From NCBI GenBank assembly GCA_027627225.1, contig JAPFQT010000039.1, positions 1,244,001 through 1,308,000 on the forward strand: 64,000 nucleotides of DNA, given 5' to 3'. The DNA is from Congeria kusceri. Taxonomy: Eukaryota > Mollusca > Bivalvia > Myida > Dreissenidae. Shown here in pieces: positions 1 through 12,019 of this stretch. The position numbers and the translations under genes are program-made. Position 1 is the first letter of the stretch; the number at the start of each line of letters is the position of its first letter. The notes under the pieces are model-generated. The model saw only the letters and a program-made list of their open reading frames with translations. It did not search any database and was not told the origin of the DNA.

Positions 1-2645
1 TACTACAAGTTGTTAATGTGAGTCGAGAAGTTTGAAAAGTTAACCATTTAACAGTATGTAAGGCTCTGTAAGCAACCGTCATATTTGTATTTCTACATAC
101 ATGTTACATTTCAAAGTGATAATCAGGATGCACCATGTCTTATAAGTAATGTTTCTCGGTCACCCGAAGACATCTACTACAAATTAAACGCGAGACACAA
201 AACGCTGTTTCCGCAATCATACCAGACGTGGTGGAGGAAAAAAACAAGCGCTGTTTATTTCACCGTCGTTTTCGATTTTCGTAAACAAGCAACAAAAACA
301 GATACAGCAAAACTGAATAAATTTTGGTAAAACACATGGTAACATATTTACAGAAAATTAATTACAAAAACTGTGAACAACCATAGTGACTGCCAGTCGG
401 GAGGTATCTCTTCGGTGGAATAACAGTATTAAGGTTAAGCGATATTTTCGGAAATACATGATAGATATAGATATCGTTTTAAAATATCTTTTCGTAGACA
501 CAAATTTCATATTCAATTGTTTCTACAAGTATTACCGGTATTAACATTTTCACTGGTAAACAATAAAATGTGATACAGTTAAAGCGTATGTCACATGCGT
601 GCAGAATCTTCAATATTACGGTTATGAAACTGTTTTCATTTTATCAACGTGTTGGCTGTAAACTACCTGACGAATTCTACAAATGTGGTTGTCATTTTTG
701 TTTTCAAAATTCAATAGCAGGCCCCAATTCAGGATTTGTAGTTGGAGGTGGCGTAAATAGTTCAGTACCTTTCAATGTATACATATATACGATATATTTT
801 GCAAATCAATAACCAAATTAAATCGCACGGTATTATTAATAAGAAGAGATTCTACAGGCGTTCTAGGCTTCTGTGCAAATATATTCTAGTAAGAAAGCGG
901 ATAAGCTGATAGACTCATTTGATAGACTTATTTCAGTGTACGATGAAGGAGAATGTGACAATGTCTAAGTAGTTGTAAGTTAATATTGTGCAATTTAAAA
1001 AAAAAATCGATTTTTAAAATTAGACAATTTTACGGGAGACGTACGCCGCCTTATACCCCAACCGAACCCCTCTAAATCTGCCGCTTGAGTTTTAAGATAA
1101 ATTTCCGACAAGCTATGGTCGTATGTAGATGACATACATATTATTTTGTGATGAAGAACTACGATTACTTAATATAATTGATGTTTTCAGTAATAGGTTA
1201 CCTTCTTGTCTTCCAATAATAAACATTCATTCAAAAGGATCCAGACTGTTATCCGGATCACCACTTAACGCTAATCATGTGTTAAATGGGCAGTTTCCAA
1301 ACTTTCTATAAAATATTGTGCGTACAGTTGTTAACAGAAAGACGTCAACTTGCTAACAGACAGACAAACAGATAAACAAATAAACCAACGTTCAATTCAT
1401 TTAAAGATAAGTACCTTGGCGTGTTTATTATTTCTTCGTTGGTGTTCGGTGGAGTTGTGATCGACTAACGGAGCGGTATAATCAAGGGTCGTTAGGTAAT
1501 TGACCACTATAGATATCTGGATGACAGTGCTATGTCAATTATTATTCAATCGTATTTAGATGTTAAACAACACTGTACTTTAATAGTAATAAAGAATCGT
1601 ATATCATTTCGAAAAAATTTGCTTTATTGATATTATATTACGGCTAGCGTCAAAACTGTTGCATTGGAACTAAACGTTAACGATAAATAACGAAATGGAC
1701 GCAGACGGGAAACATTATGCGCTGTGTTTTTTTCTTTCAACTGAATTCATTTAGTATATTACTATTAACTGAAAGAAGAAGTAAACATTTTAGAAGCGTT
1801 TAATAACTGACTGTAAATGGCCAATGTGTATGCAGCAATCCGCCGAGATCCATAACTTTGTAAATGCATTTAAATCGAGCTTCACATTTTTATAAATGGT
1901 AAAACTGTGCTGGTGTTCACGTCGCATCTCATTGCAGCGTGACAAACTTTGTTAATTATGCTGATAATGATAATGACGATGATAGTGATCCAGGGGGCGT
2001 CATGAGGTCTGAGTAAACCATATTTTATAATTTTAATGAATGTTCAAGTTAGCATATTTAAAGGATTGCTTATTTTCTGGCCGAGAAATAATACACCAAA
2101 GGCCTACAAAAATTATATATCGAAACATTTCCAATTTCCTTCATTCGTCTGGATACGAACGTTTTATGACGCGGAATATTTTACTTTATTGTTGTTGTTT
2201 TTTCTAAGCAATACTAACAAAGGAGCACCGAATGTAAATACTAAATATCTGGCTACCGGTCTGGCTAATTAAGACTGACAACATGGAACCATTGCATAAA
2301 ATCACGGAACCGGAAGGATTTGATGTTCAGATATATATTTCAAGTCATTAAGGCTTGGGATTGATACTTAGGAAATAAGTTATTCTTTTATTACCGTGAC
2401 ATGTGGATACAACTGAGTAAACAAGCATATACAAAGCAAAAATGTAAATTGAGCACCCGGCCCAGTGGACCTATATGTCACCATCAATAAATATGTGATT
2501 AAATTTCGTTCCATATACATATTTTTAAATTACTTTATCATAAGCATGATATGGGCAATAATGAATATAAAAATGGATATTGATACCAACAAATATTCAT
2601 ATATCACTATGAAATAATGGGATAATAACAAGTATGATTTATAAG
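1..2645. other. Intergenic sequence with no recognised gene
   Basis: AT-rich unique-looking DNA. The short open frames here (60-81 codons) have no recognisable domain, no low-complexity protein signature and no convincing splice context, so none is called a gene. A short degenerate GAT-rich stretch lies near 1960-1990. Confidence 0.6.
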
Positions 2646-3640
2646 TAAATGGTATTTCGCCTATGTAATTACGCTTTCACAATAAATTCGGCTGTTATCC
2701 TGGGGTGCAATGTTAATAGCATTTTTAGTGTTTCCTCGCAGTTATCTGTTGACAGTAACGCTATAGTGCTGGTCCTAATGTCATCGTACAGAGAGCACTC
2801 TAGCAAGAAGTGTGATTCACTTTCAACTGTTTCAGGGTCACAAAATCGACATAGCCTGTTTTCCGGGGATTCACCTCTGTATCGTCCTGTTTCAATGCGT
2901 AACGGAAGTATTCCCGCTCGGAACTGGCATAGAACAGAACTTTCGTATTTAGATAGATTCAATTTGACATACTCTTCGCATTTAAATTCGCTCTTAAATG
3001 TTCTGTATGTCCTGAGCTTTGGTGTCGCTTGTATATCACGGGACCATATTGCTGCGCAGTAACTACGTATGCGCTCTTCGGTGTCTTTGAGGTTAACTTT
3101 TACTTTGTTTGTGAAATGATCGTTAAGCCCCAACATGCACATTGTAGTTTTAACCTCACTTGGCAAATTATTGTCACACTCAATATCATGCAGAGATACT
3201 TTCTTCGTGAGTGTTGTGTCGTCCATGTCGATTAGCCTATTCCAGAACCTCAGGGCACACTGCCGCCGTATGTAGACACTTGGTATTCAGCCCGTATCAC
3301 GGTGGATCGCTAGCGTAGGGGCGAACCTGTTGACGCCCAGGAAGTAGCGGAGTGCTTTGTTCTGTATATTGTCAATGCACTGAAACTGCTTTAGTCCCCA
3401 AACAGCAGCACTATAGTCCAGTATCGGTGTGACACAACTTTTTAAGAGTTTCGCAAATGCCTGAAATCCGAATTCTTTCCAATTATGGATTTTGCTGATG
3501 ATCGCTCCGAGCGCCCGTCCACAGCCCTTCGCAAGTTACTCCGCGTTCAATGTGTAATTGTTATTTTCATGAAAAATCACTCCAAGATACTTATATTGTT
3601 CTACAGTATCTAGGGTGTTTTCTCCAACTTTATACACAAA
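2646..3640 (-). mobile_element. 3' remnant of a non-LTR retrotransposon (LINE) ORF2
   Basis: Reading the minus strand from about 3640 down to 2669 gives the C-terminal part of a LINE reverse transcriptase/endonuclease polyprotein. The YKYLGVIFHE motif and a 'VTPILDYSAAVWG' stretch, typical of the RT thumb region, come first (3640-3400). A 185-codon open stretch (3226-2669) follows and carries a terminal zinc-knuckle-like RLCRFC...ESHFLLEC segment. The part above 3226 has at least two in-frame stops (one in the NAE*LAK region, one in the DTG*IPS region), so the copy is dead. The endonuclease and RT palm domains are missing, as expected for 5' truncation. The clade (CR1/Jockey-like) is not decided. 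Confidence 0.8.
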
Positions 3641-3647
3641 GTCAAAG

Positions 3648-3985
3648 CGAAATAATTTTCGATTTATCGTTGTTTATCGGCCAATAAAAACAATTTGGAG
3701 ATCTGGTGCGCAGGAATTTAATAACGAAGGCGCTTCCACGAGTTGTTTAATAACCACGCATCAAAACGACTTAAAGCTATTTTTTTGGCAGATAGACAAC
3801 AAATGCAAAACTATTTCGATTCTAGCATGATTTGACATATATTTTTGCGATTGTAATTGGAACTACTGTTTACTATGCTCTGCTCAGAATTGGGACTTCT
3901 TTTTGCGTTGTTTATTGAGTAGTTTAACAACGAAAATTTTGTTGTTTGTCTATAGAACAATTAGCGAGTATCATGTTAGAATAAA
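3648..3985 (+). mobile_element. Fold-back MITE-like element, copy 1
   Basis: The first part (3648-3820) is a long imperfect palindrome beginning CGAAATAATTTTCG and ending near its reverse complement. Each arm contains a version of GTTGTTTATTGG plus its reverse complement. The second part (to about 3985) carries the motif 'ATGCTCTGCTCAGAATTGGGAC' in diverged form and ends near GCGAGTATCATGTTAGAA. Related copies occur at 8.3, 24.8, 34.9 and 37.4 kb. No coding capacity is seen. It lies directly against the LINE remnant. Confidence 0.7.
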
Positions 3986-4378
3986 GGATAATCATGAAAT
4001 ATATATTGAACTTACACAGCTCGTTTGCACGATAACTTCATAGAACTCCATACAACTAGTTAAGGACTGACTAACTTTTGAAGCGATTAAGTAATTGTAT
4101 ACATGGTTAATATTTTTGTGATAGCCTTAACAATAAATATACTACGGAAATACAATTCAACTAATACTTAATGTACAAATATATACTGCGATTACACTGT
4201 GCAGCAAACATATGCAAAAAAGAATTTCTAAAGTAAGGGGAACAAATCCAGATGTAATTCTGCCCACTTCATTATTCCAGCTATCTCCCGTGGTGAAAAG
4301 AAATATTACGTTTTCATCCGTTAATAGTAATAGCCAAATTTACTTCATACGAAATTAGTTGAAAGTCATGGCATCAAA

Positions 4379-5130
4379 TAGTACAGGTTCACAAACGAAT
4401 ACGCACATGTTCACACGCAAACTCGCACATGTTCTCAGGCGAACACGTACACGTTCACACGCGAACACGCGCACGTTCACAGGCGAACAGGCACACGTTT
4501 ACAGGCGAACACGCACTCATTCAACCGCACACCATCATATGCGAACACGCGCACGTTTACATGCGAACATGCACACGTTTATAGGCGAACACGCACACGT
4601 TCACACGCACATGTTCACAGATGAACACACACACGCTCATATGCGAACACGCACACGTTCACAGGTGAACACGCACATGTCCATAGGCGAACGCGCAGAT
4701 GTCTATAGGCAAACATGAACACGTTCACATGAGAATACGCACATGTTCATAGGCGGACACGTACACGTTCACAGGCGAATACGCGCACGTTTACAGGCGA
4801 ACACGCACACGTTTACAGGCGATCACGCAAAAATTCACATACACACCATCATATGTGAACACGCGCATGTTTACAAACGAACACACACACGCTCATAGGC
4901 GAACACGCACACGTTCACAAGCACACCTTCATAGGCGAACACGCACATGCCCATAGGGGAATACGCACATGTCCACATGCGAACACGCACACGTTCACAC
5001 GCGAACAGGTACATGTTCATAAGCGAACACGCATACGTTCATAGGCGAACACGCATAAGTTCAAAAGCGAACACGATACGTTCATAGGCGAACAGGCATG
5101 CGCAAACGATCACATGCGAACACGCACACA
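4379..5130. repeat. 22-bp minisatellite with inverted GTTC/GAAC cores
   Basis: About 34 diverged units of roughly 22 bp, close to CACACGTTCACAGGCGAACACG. The spacing is visible from GCGAAC at 4439, 4461, 4483 and 4505. Each unit contains GTTC and GAAC as an inverted pair. A 119-codon open frame at 4359-4718, rich in His, Arg and Thr, is a by-product of the repeat and is not called a gene. Confidence 0.9.
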
Positions 5131-7029
5131 AGTTAACTAACGATGTCCTTTTAGAACATTATGACAAATTTCAATCTTTTGAATTAGTCAATGTCTACAG
5201 AAATTTCATTAATTTCGTTCATTGAATACTCAGCAACAATGTTCTTGAACCTCAAAACAAGCAGAAGTAGAAACACAACTGCACTTACGGTTTGCTAAGG
5301 CTAAACAAACTTAATGAATTGTTTCTCAGTCACTTTTTCCGCAAATCAAGAGCGAGGGCGAACTTTTATTTTATCGAAAAATTTTTTTTTTTACTTTTTT
5401 GCTCCTACTCTTTTCTATTGGCACTATGTAATGGTTTATTATAACGAGTAAATAAGTACAGATTAAAGACAATTTATAGTTTTAACAACAACAGAAGTAT
5501 CCCTTTAAGTAAAATTTTAAATATAGATTTAATAATTACTCATGTTACAAACGGTCATTTAAGCAAGCAGACGTATAAAGGCAATCAATTTGAATGCTAA
5601 TATTTAACATAAGTGCCTTTAAATTGATACACCATCAGCATTAAAGTACTTCTATTTGTAGAATTAAACTTTTCGTAATTCATATTTTAATAACTGTAAA
5701 AAAATAGGATTTTTTTTCAATAAATCACCAACAATTCCTGGAAATGACAGCTACTTTGAAACCCGATCACGATCGACCAAAAATAGTAAATAAAAATTAT
5801 ATTGGCATTAAATGAAATTCGTTCCTGAGAAACAATTCATTAACTTTTTTGCCTAAGTTACTTTCAGATGCAATAATTTTCACGGAATTATTTCTTATAA
5901 CAAAATGAAGCACCAACGTGCACATTCAGATAATTACGTCTACTTTGTGGAACAAGCGCTATTACATCGCAATGTAATCATAGAAACACAATCACAACTT
6001 GATTGCTGCTGTCACACATTAAACACATTCTCGATGTGCCCAGTTAAGGACACGTTTATGTTCCCATCCGTCAACCAGTACAACACCTTCTGAAACATCT
6101 TATCAATTAATTCAACATTTCGTATTTCGTGGCAAATCAAAAGAGTGCGATACAGCAGAAAGTGGAAAACTGAATATTTATGTACATACCTATATTGATA
6201 TAGATAAAGGGTAAATGTATTGTTCACATGTATTATTGCCCCCAACGCGAAATACCGTTGTATAAGCTTTTTTCTAGTTTATATTAAGTCCATGAAAACG
6301 ACTACTAATAAAACGTGACTGTCATCAGATATCAGAAAAGGTGCGGACGCTATGGTATCTAACTTGTTAGTTAAACAAATGGCTGTTAAAAATATAAAAA
6401 TAGTCTAGATACACCTTGATAACTCAACCTAAGGCTCACTGAGTACAATAAATCGGTAATAACGGGTAACCTTTTAATGAGTTATTACTGACGCTGTAGA
6501 TATAACTGTTAAATTCTTAATTTTATTAACATCCACCATCTGTGAATGTGTTCGCATACTGCGAAAAAATATTTGCAGCCGACTTCATAAAATATGTTTA
6601 TATTCTTCAAATGCAGGCTTCTAAACTCTTTGATGAAAATCAGCACAAAACTCAAATATTCCACGATATAAGCGGATGCACAGAAAAGCGCTTTTCGCAT
6701 ATAATAATGAGAATACGGATACACTTGCGGATGCGGACATATGGAAAAGCGGCCTAATACAAAAGCTGGAAAACTAATCATAATGTTCCTCTTGGGCTGT
6801 GTCTTTGGCGCGACATCTATTTATAGAACGGGTCGAAGCGCTTGTTTACGCCCAAGTCACCATGGAATTCACGATATCCTCGTGCACAGTGTGCATGTAC
6901 ATTTTGCGTCAGCTTGCAGCATCGATCGATAAATTACGATGAGCACGAGGAAACCGTGAAACGCATGGTTTACAATTGATGCAATTCGATTTGAAAAGTG
7001 AAAACCAGGGGCGGGATTCACAAAAGCCT
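5131..7029. other. Intergenic sequence with no recognised gene
   Basis: AT-rich sequence. Short open frames on both strands overlap one another (for example around 6509-6781) and show no domain. Nothing else could be supported. Confidence 0.55.
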
Positions 7030-7580
7030 GAAATATTTCATAATTTAACAGGATATGTAAAACATGTAATACCCCCGACTTTCAGCCATGTGGTGAATAT
7101 GTGCAATTGTTAAGAATAGTTTTTTAATATGCAATCCCATGCGAGGTCTCGATATCTATGCATGAAGTTTCATTAAAATATCTCGATGCGTTGTCAAGTT
7201 ATTGAGGGCAAACCGTTTTTCCATTATTAGTAACGGTGACCTTGACCTTGACCCCACCCACCCCATATGCAATCCCAAGCAAGGTCTCGATGTAAGGTAC
7301 TTATGTATAAAGTTTCATTAAAATATTTCAATGCGTTCTCAAGTTATTGAGGGGAACCCGTTTTTCTATTTTTAGCAACGGTGACCTTGACCTTTGACCT
7401 ATTGACATCAAAATGTATAGGATTCTTTCTTTCCTCCCAAGTAACCAGCGTACCAATTTTCATGATTCAAGTTATCGAGCAGAAACGAAATGGTCTACGG
7501 ACAGACCTACCGACCGACCTACCGACAGGTGCAAAGCAAGATACCCCCACTTCTTCGAAGGGGGGCATAATAAGAGAAGC
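7030..7580 (+). mobile_element. Interspersed repeat, 'TTATTGAGGG/AAACCGTTTTT' family (family 1)
   Basis: Diverged units repeat the phrases 'AAGTTTCATTAAAATAT', 'CAAGTTATTGAG', 'AACCGTTTTTC' and 'GTGACCTTGACCTTTGACCT'. They end in a GACCTACCGACCGACC tract and then a hairpin-like end, ATACCCCCACTTCTTCGAAG followed by GGGGGGCATAATAA (about 7540-7575). Relatives occur at 41.04-41.53 kb, near 46.0 kb, at 62.4-63.0 kb and at the right edge. Short open frames here are repeat artefacts. Confidence 0.75.
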
Positions 7581-7639
7581 TGGGGCGGAATTCATAATTC
7601 TCCTGAGAAAGATAATAATTTAGGATACAAAAAGTAAAA

Positions 7640-8328
7640 ATTAAGATAAAGTTTTATGTGAAATGAAAATAAAAAAGAAGCATTTGTAACAGTTTTACTA
7701 GAATAAACATTCGAACTCGAGCTATAATTGAAATGGTCCCAGACTTTACGGTTAACGGGTTGATCTTACAATTTTGAGACATGGACTTACGTGTTCACTA
7801 AAAAGCTGTATGAGTACATGCCCAGACACATAAGGCCAAACAAACAAACGCTTGGTTTCCGCTGATATCTCATACAAAATCTAGGAGCGGAGGTAAAATA
7901 TAAATATTTTTGTTGTTAACATTTTTTTCTTCGCCGCATATTCACCACGCAGTTAAAGTATATCGGAATGCATGTAAAATGTTTAAATGCCTCCCAACAA
8001 AGAAACTGTACCTTAACTATAAATAAGGTCATAGGTCATAGAAAAAGAGATTTATAGCAAGAAACGTATAATATAAGCGAAAACTGCCGAAAATCAGTAA
8101 AACTTAATGATTGATAGGAAAAAAAAGTGTTAGGGTCGGCGGAAAAAATAGGCTGGGGGGGGGGGGGGTAGGGGGGGGGCGGGCAAGCGGAAATTAACAA
8201 CTTTTTTACGCTTATTACTTGCTCAGATATCGCTGTGACCTGTGTTATTCTTGTTATTGTTTCACGTAGATTCATGTTAACGCCTATGCTAATATTACTC
8301 GTTCAACTTGTAAGCTATTATATTTAAG
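7640..8328. other. Intergenic, with a G-rich tract
   Basis: No gene is seen. The notable item is a plus-strand G-rich tract at about 8155-8181, listed separately. Confidence 0.5.
8155..8181 (+). repeat. Poly-G tract, potential G-quadruplex
   Basis: Two long G runs separated by TA, followed by GCGGGC. Such a tract can form a G-quadruplex on the plus strand and is prone to length change and sequencing error. Confidence 0.7.
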
Positions 8329-8903
8329 AAATAATTTATCGATTTATCGTTGCTTAGCGGCCAATAAACGATTTCGAGTTCTGATGCGTAGGAATTTAAC
8401 CACGAGAATGTTAGCCCGATTGTTTTAATAGCCACGCATCAGAACAACAAAGAGTTGTTAATTGGCCAATAAACAACGATAATGCAAACATTATTTCGAT
8501 TCTCACATGGTTTCATTACAATTGCAAAATTATGTGTCATATTATGTGAAAATCGAAATAAATTTCGAATTATCGTCGTTAAGCGCCAATAAACAACGTT
8601 TTTGTGTTCTGAAGCGTAGGAATTTAACAACGAGGTCGTTGGCCCGATTGTTTTCATAGCCACACATCTGAATGACAAAGAGTTGTTTATTGGCCAATAA
8701 ACAACGAGAACGCGAAAATTATTTCGAATCTCACATGATATGACAAATAAATTTGCAATTGTAATGATAACTACATTTTAATATGCTCTGCTCACTATCG
8801 GGACCACTTTTTACTTCGTTTATTGCGGGGTAGTTTAAAAACGATAATTGTGTTCCTTGAGTATAGAAAAAAATCAGCAAGTATCAAGTGAGAATTCAAA
8901 CTG
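8329..8903 (+). mobile_element. Fold-back MITE-like element, copy 2 (two palindromic modules)
   Basis: Two successive copies of the palindromic module (about 8329-8510 and 8553-8740) are followed by the 'ATATGCTCTGCTCACTATCGG' module, ending near CAAGTATCAAGTGAGAA. Each palindromic arm holds TTGTTTATTGGCCAATAAAC. The loop side reads GGAATTTAACAACGAGG, and its reverse complement appears in diverged form as CCCGATTGTTTT...TAGCC. Doubling of one module distinguishes this copy. Confidence 0.75.
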
Positions 8904-9230
8904 ATGATAGAACATAAGTCAGTGAATGACTTGCTTTGTAAAATCGCGCCTGTTTTACATGGTGCTGTTAAATAATACATGATAAATACAACTTTAATTA
9001 TTCATGTAAGAATTACGCAGTCAGTTGGATTTTTTCTTTATATTAATAAGCAATATAACATTAAATTGCTACTACTGATCGATTAAAAAGAAAAAGTAAA
9101 TATATGTTACCGTGTGCCAGATTTTTTATATTTTCAAGTGGAATGAAATATATTAAACACCCGTCCAACTTTGAAAAACGTTACACATAACAACAATTTT
9201 TAAAAGTGAAAACTGACCCAAACATGACTG

Positions 9231-9484
9231 AGAATACCAACCCGTTCTTAGACTTAAAAATGAAGAGCAGACTTAGACTCAAGAAAATATACTTCTGCTT
9301 TTGCAAATATTCTGGGTCCCAATGTTGCTTATGTCCTAACAAATCGTTCTAAATAAAGAATGCTGTAATTAGAGTCGATGGATACCAATTAAGATTCAAA
9401 TTTACCGCTCCTAGAACAGAACAGTTTCAAGAATATTCCTCATTGTAAGTCGTAAGTCTAAGAATAGGTTGGTGAATACGGGCC
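9231..9484. mobile_element. Small inverted-repeat MITE
   Basis: The left end reads GAATACCAACCCGTTCTTAG and continues ACTTA. The right end, reverse-complemented, reads GTATTCACCAACCTATTCTT and continues AGACTTA. The element is about 254 bp with roughly 28-bp terminal inverted repeats and no coding capacity. Confidence 0.65.
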
Positions 9485-9898
9485 AAAATCAGATGTCAAT
9501 GTTTATAGCATTTGCACTTTGTTGCGCTTAAATTTTACAAAGTCTGGATCATATTCGACATATGTTACATATATCTTGCAAACACAGTCCTAGTTTATAA
9601 TTGTTGTTATAAAATAATCTACATTTATATTAAAACAAACGAAAACAGTCCCTCAACAACTGATGCATGCCTCAGCAAATTCAAATAGCTAACGTTTAAT
9701 TCACATAGACCAGCATTTAGTCTTTTAAAATGTTCTGACACAATAAAGAAATACTACGATATGTCAAAAATTAACATTACATTACATTTTCAATAGCTCA
9801 TTCTAAATTTTGTTTTATTTTTCTGAATTTATACAAAACCTCCACAAAAATACGCTATGAATATGAACAGCCTCTAAATGCTGCTATTTACAATGACC

Positions 9899-10003
9899 GT
9901 CGGCAGACACACGGTTGCGCTCATCGGCCGACACGCGGTTGCCTACGTCGGTCGACACACGGTTAGCTTTCGTCGGCGGACAAACCTCGTGTTCATCGAC
10001 GGC
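9899..10003. repeat. 24-bp tandem repeat, about 4.5 units
   Basis: Starts of a GTCGGC/ATCGGCC-type unit at 9899, 9923, 9947, 9972 and 9995 give a 23-25 bp period. The core is GTCGGCNGACACACGGTTGC. It is CpG-rich in an AT-rich setting. Confidence 0.8.
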
Positions 10004-10759
10004 ATATAACCATCTTTAAAACGATTATTATTATGGAATTCAATCAAATATGTTAATTTGCCGGTTAATGGCAGACCCGTGCGTCTGTGTTACGATGCGC
10101 AGTCAAATGTCATTTAAATAATCCAAGACAGTTTAATACTATGACATACTATTACATAATATTTACAACGCTTAAAATCTGGCTGAATACCTTAAAACGG
10201 CAAACTATCAAATTATACGTCAACTCTCAAATGTAAGAACACACGTTTTGTGCCACGCGTTTATACATGAAATGCTTACAAAACAAAATAAAATGAATAC
10301 CAATTTTAGTGGTACCATACATATCCGTTGACGTTTGTTCATTAATAAAAAGCAAATTTGCGTCCAAAATTTCAGGAAGCATGAGCGTTTTATCTACAGC
10401 CGATGACGACAGCAATAATTCGTGATGAATTCCACGCTACCGGAAGTGTAACAGGCCGCTGCAAGACAACCGCGAAGGAAGTTACCATCCCTGAACAAGT
10501 CACGGCGGTACGTAGACGATGACTTAAATATGCATATGGCCGAAATTTAGGGTACAATTTACGGCGAGACACCGTGCAATGTGGTGGATCTGGACTAGAC
10601 GACATGTTTGACGTTCCATGGCTGACTGGGCTAACGTTGTCAATGTCAATAATTCCAGCTGTGACGACAGAGCGCGTCATTTTCGTTTTATTGCCAAATG
10701 CTATTTTCACGACAGAGTAAGTAAGCGGGTGGTTCCGTGAATCGCTACATAATAAAACT
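10004..10759. other. Intergenic sequence; unassigned open stretch
   Basis: The minus strand has a 106-codon open frame (10390-10710), and the plus strand is also nearly open over the same span, followed by a GTAAGTAAG donor-like site at about 10715. No domain is recognised in either direction. It is left uncalled, with a small chance of being an exon. Confidence 0.3.
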
Positions 10760-10966
10760 GGGGCCGTATCACCGAAACATCTTAAGTTTAACTGAACTGA
10801 ATATTTCTACTAGTATAATGTATGATTTACAGTTACGTGAACACGATTCATTTATTCAGTTTACAGCGAATTTACACTATGCGAAATGTCAAAATAATTT
10901 AAATAAAATGTTAATTTTAAAGTTATGGATAAGATTTTACTCAAGATGTTCCAGGAAAAAAGCCCC
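10760..10966. mobile_element. Small inverted-repeat MITE
   Basis: The left end GGGGCCGTATCACCGAAACA and the right end (reverse-complemented, GGGGCTTTTTTCCTGGAACA) continue in both cases into TCTT(A/G)AGT. That makes roughly 28-bp imperfect terminal inverted repeats around about 150 bp of AT-rich DNA. A similar left end is seen near 54249. Confidence 0.6.
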
Positions 10967-11088
10967 TGAACGCGTAATTTGTTAACGTAAACTTTAAACG
11001 CAGTACGTTATCAACGGGGAGTTTTCAAACAAAAACTTTTACCATAACTAGAAAGGAAAACTAAGTATGATTCTCGCGCGCCACACTG

Positions 11089-11114
11089 TTCCGTGTCACG
11101 GGGGCGACACGGAA
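11089..11114. repeat. 9-bp perfect inverted repeat in a CpG-rich patch
   Basis: TTCCGTGTC is followed after 8 bases by GACACGGAA. The surrounding 11.05-11.28 kb is richer in CpG than its neighbours. It could be a cruciform or part of a decayed element; no function is claimed. Confidence 0.5.
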
Positions 11115-11740
11115 TGCTACAGAACAGCCGCGTTCCTAAGACTACAGACCTTAGTCCAGTCGGGCAGGTTCGGGTGAATTGGGAAGGCGAGTTGGATCAA
11201 TGTTTGGCGTGAGTATGGAATAACCTGTAAAAACCGGCAGCAGACCGCCGGCAAGCGCGGAACATCCTCACACGGCGGTTTATTCAGAATTTACATCAAT
11301 GGCATTCACAAAACAGCATCAATAAAACAAAGTATCGTGTCCAATCTACATTAATTACTTGATGTAGAACAGTTGAGTAATGTAAATGTAGGGAAGTAAA
11401 TTTGCAATTCTTACTGCATGCCCGAAATTAAACTCTTCAAAGACAACCGGTCCGAGCGAAAAGTCTCGGACCTACGGACACCCGTTAAGAACGAACCGTG
11501 ACAACAACAACAACAACAGCCAAACCAGCACATTAATAATGTACACAAGAATGTGAAAACCTGCAGTAGCGCTGAATATATTTATGCTGAAACACATAAC
11601 AAATGTAATTTCGGATGTTGCAAGATTTCTTAGGGTTTGATGGACGCTGTTAAACGGACATCATACTTGGTTGTCTTTAACATAACACCGATACTCCTGA
11701 ACAGGGCGAAATACATCAAATAAAACTTTGAATTTCACAG

Positions 11741-11935
11741 TGGCATAATTGACATGTTGTCCAACCTGTAATTGGGAATTTGGGAGCTCATGAGTTCGAT
11801 TCGTACTCGGGAAGCGTTGACATGACCATAAGACACAAGTTTTGGTTCTTCCCAGGGAATGGACTCGACAGTGTCAATTAGCTAGCTTTCAACACAATCG
11901 CGCTTAAATAAAAAGGTTTAAACTTAATACGCCAT
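11741..11935 (+). mobile_element. Degenerate tRNA-derived SINE
   Basis: A diverged tRNA-like head (A-box-like TGGCATAATTGA, B-box-like GAGTTCGATTCG) is followed by the SINE core in the form AAGTTTTGGTTCTTCCCAGG...ACTCGACAGTGTC and the tail AAAAAGGTTTAAACTTAA. The order matches the better copy at 36.05 kb. Confidence 0.65.
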
Positions 11936-11993
11936 TATAATGAACAATAATGACCAAAGATTTGCGAATACGTCCCATGTTGTGACCTTTAAG

Positions 11994-12019
11994 TAATTTA
12001 ATTTAATTTAATTTAATTA
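11994..12019. repeat. (TTTAA)n microsatellite
   Basis: About five copies of the pentanucleotide AATTT in a row. Confidence 0.9.

Noticed and set aside
4359..4718. 119-codon His/Arg/Thr-rich open frame
   Set aside because: It is produced by the 22-bp minisatellite; it has no domain and stops where the repeat drifts.
10390..10710. 106-codon minus-strand frame, with the plus strand nearly open and a GTAAGTAAG donor downstream
   Set aside because: No domain in either direction, and the plus frame is broken by TGA. Kept only as an unassigned stretch.
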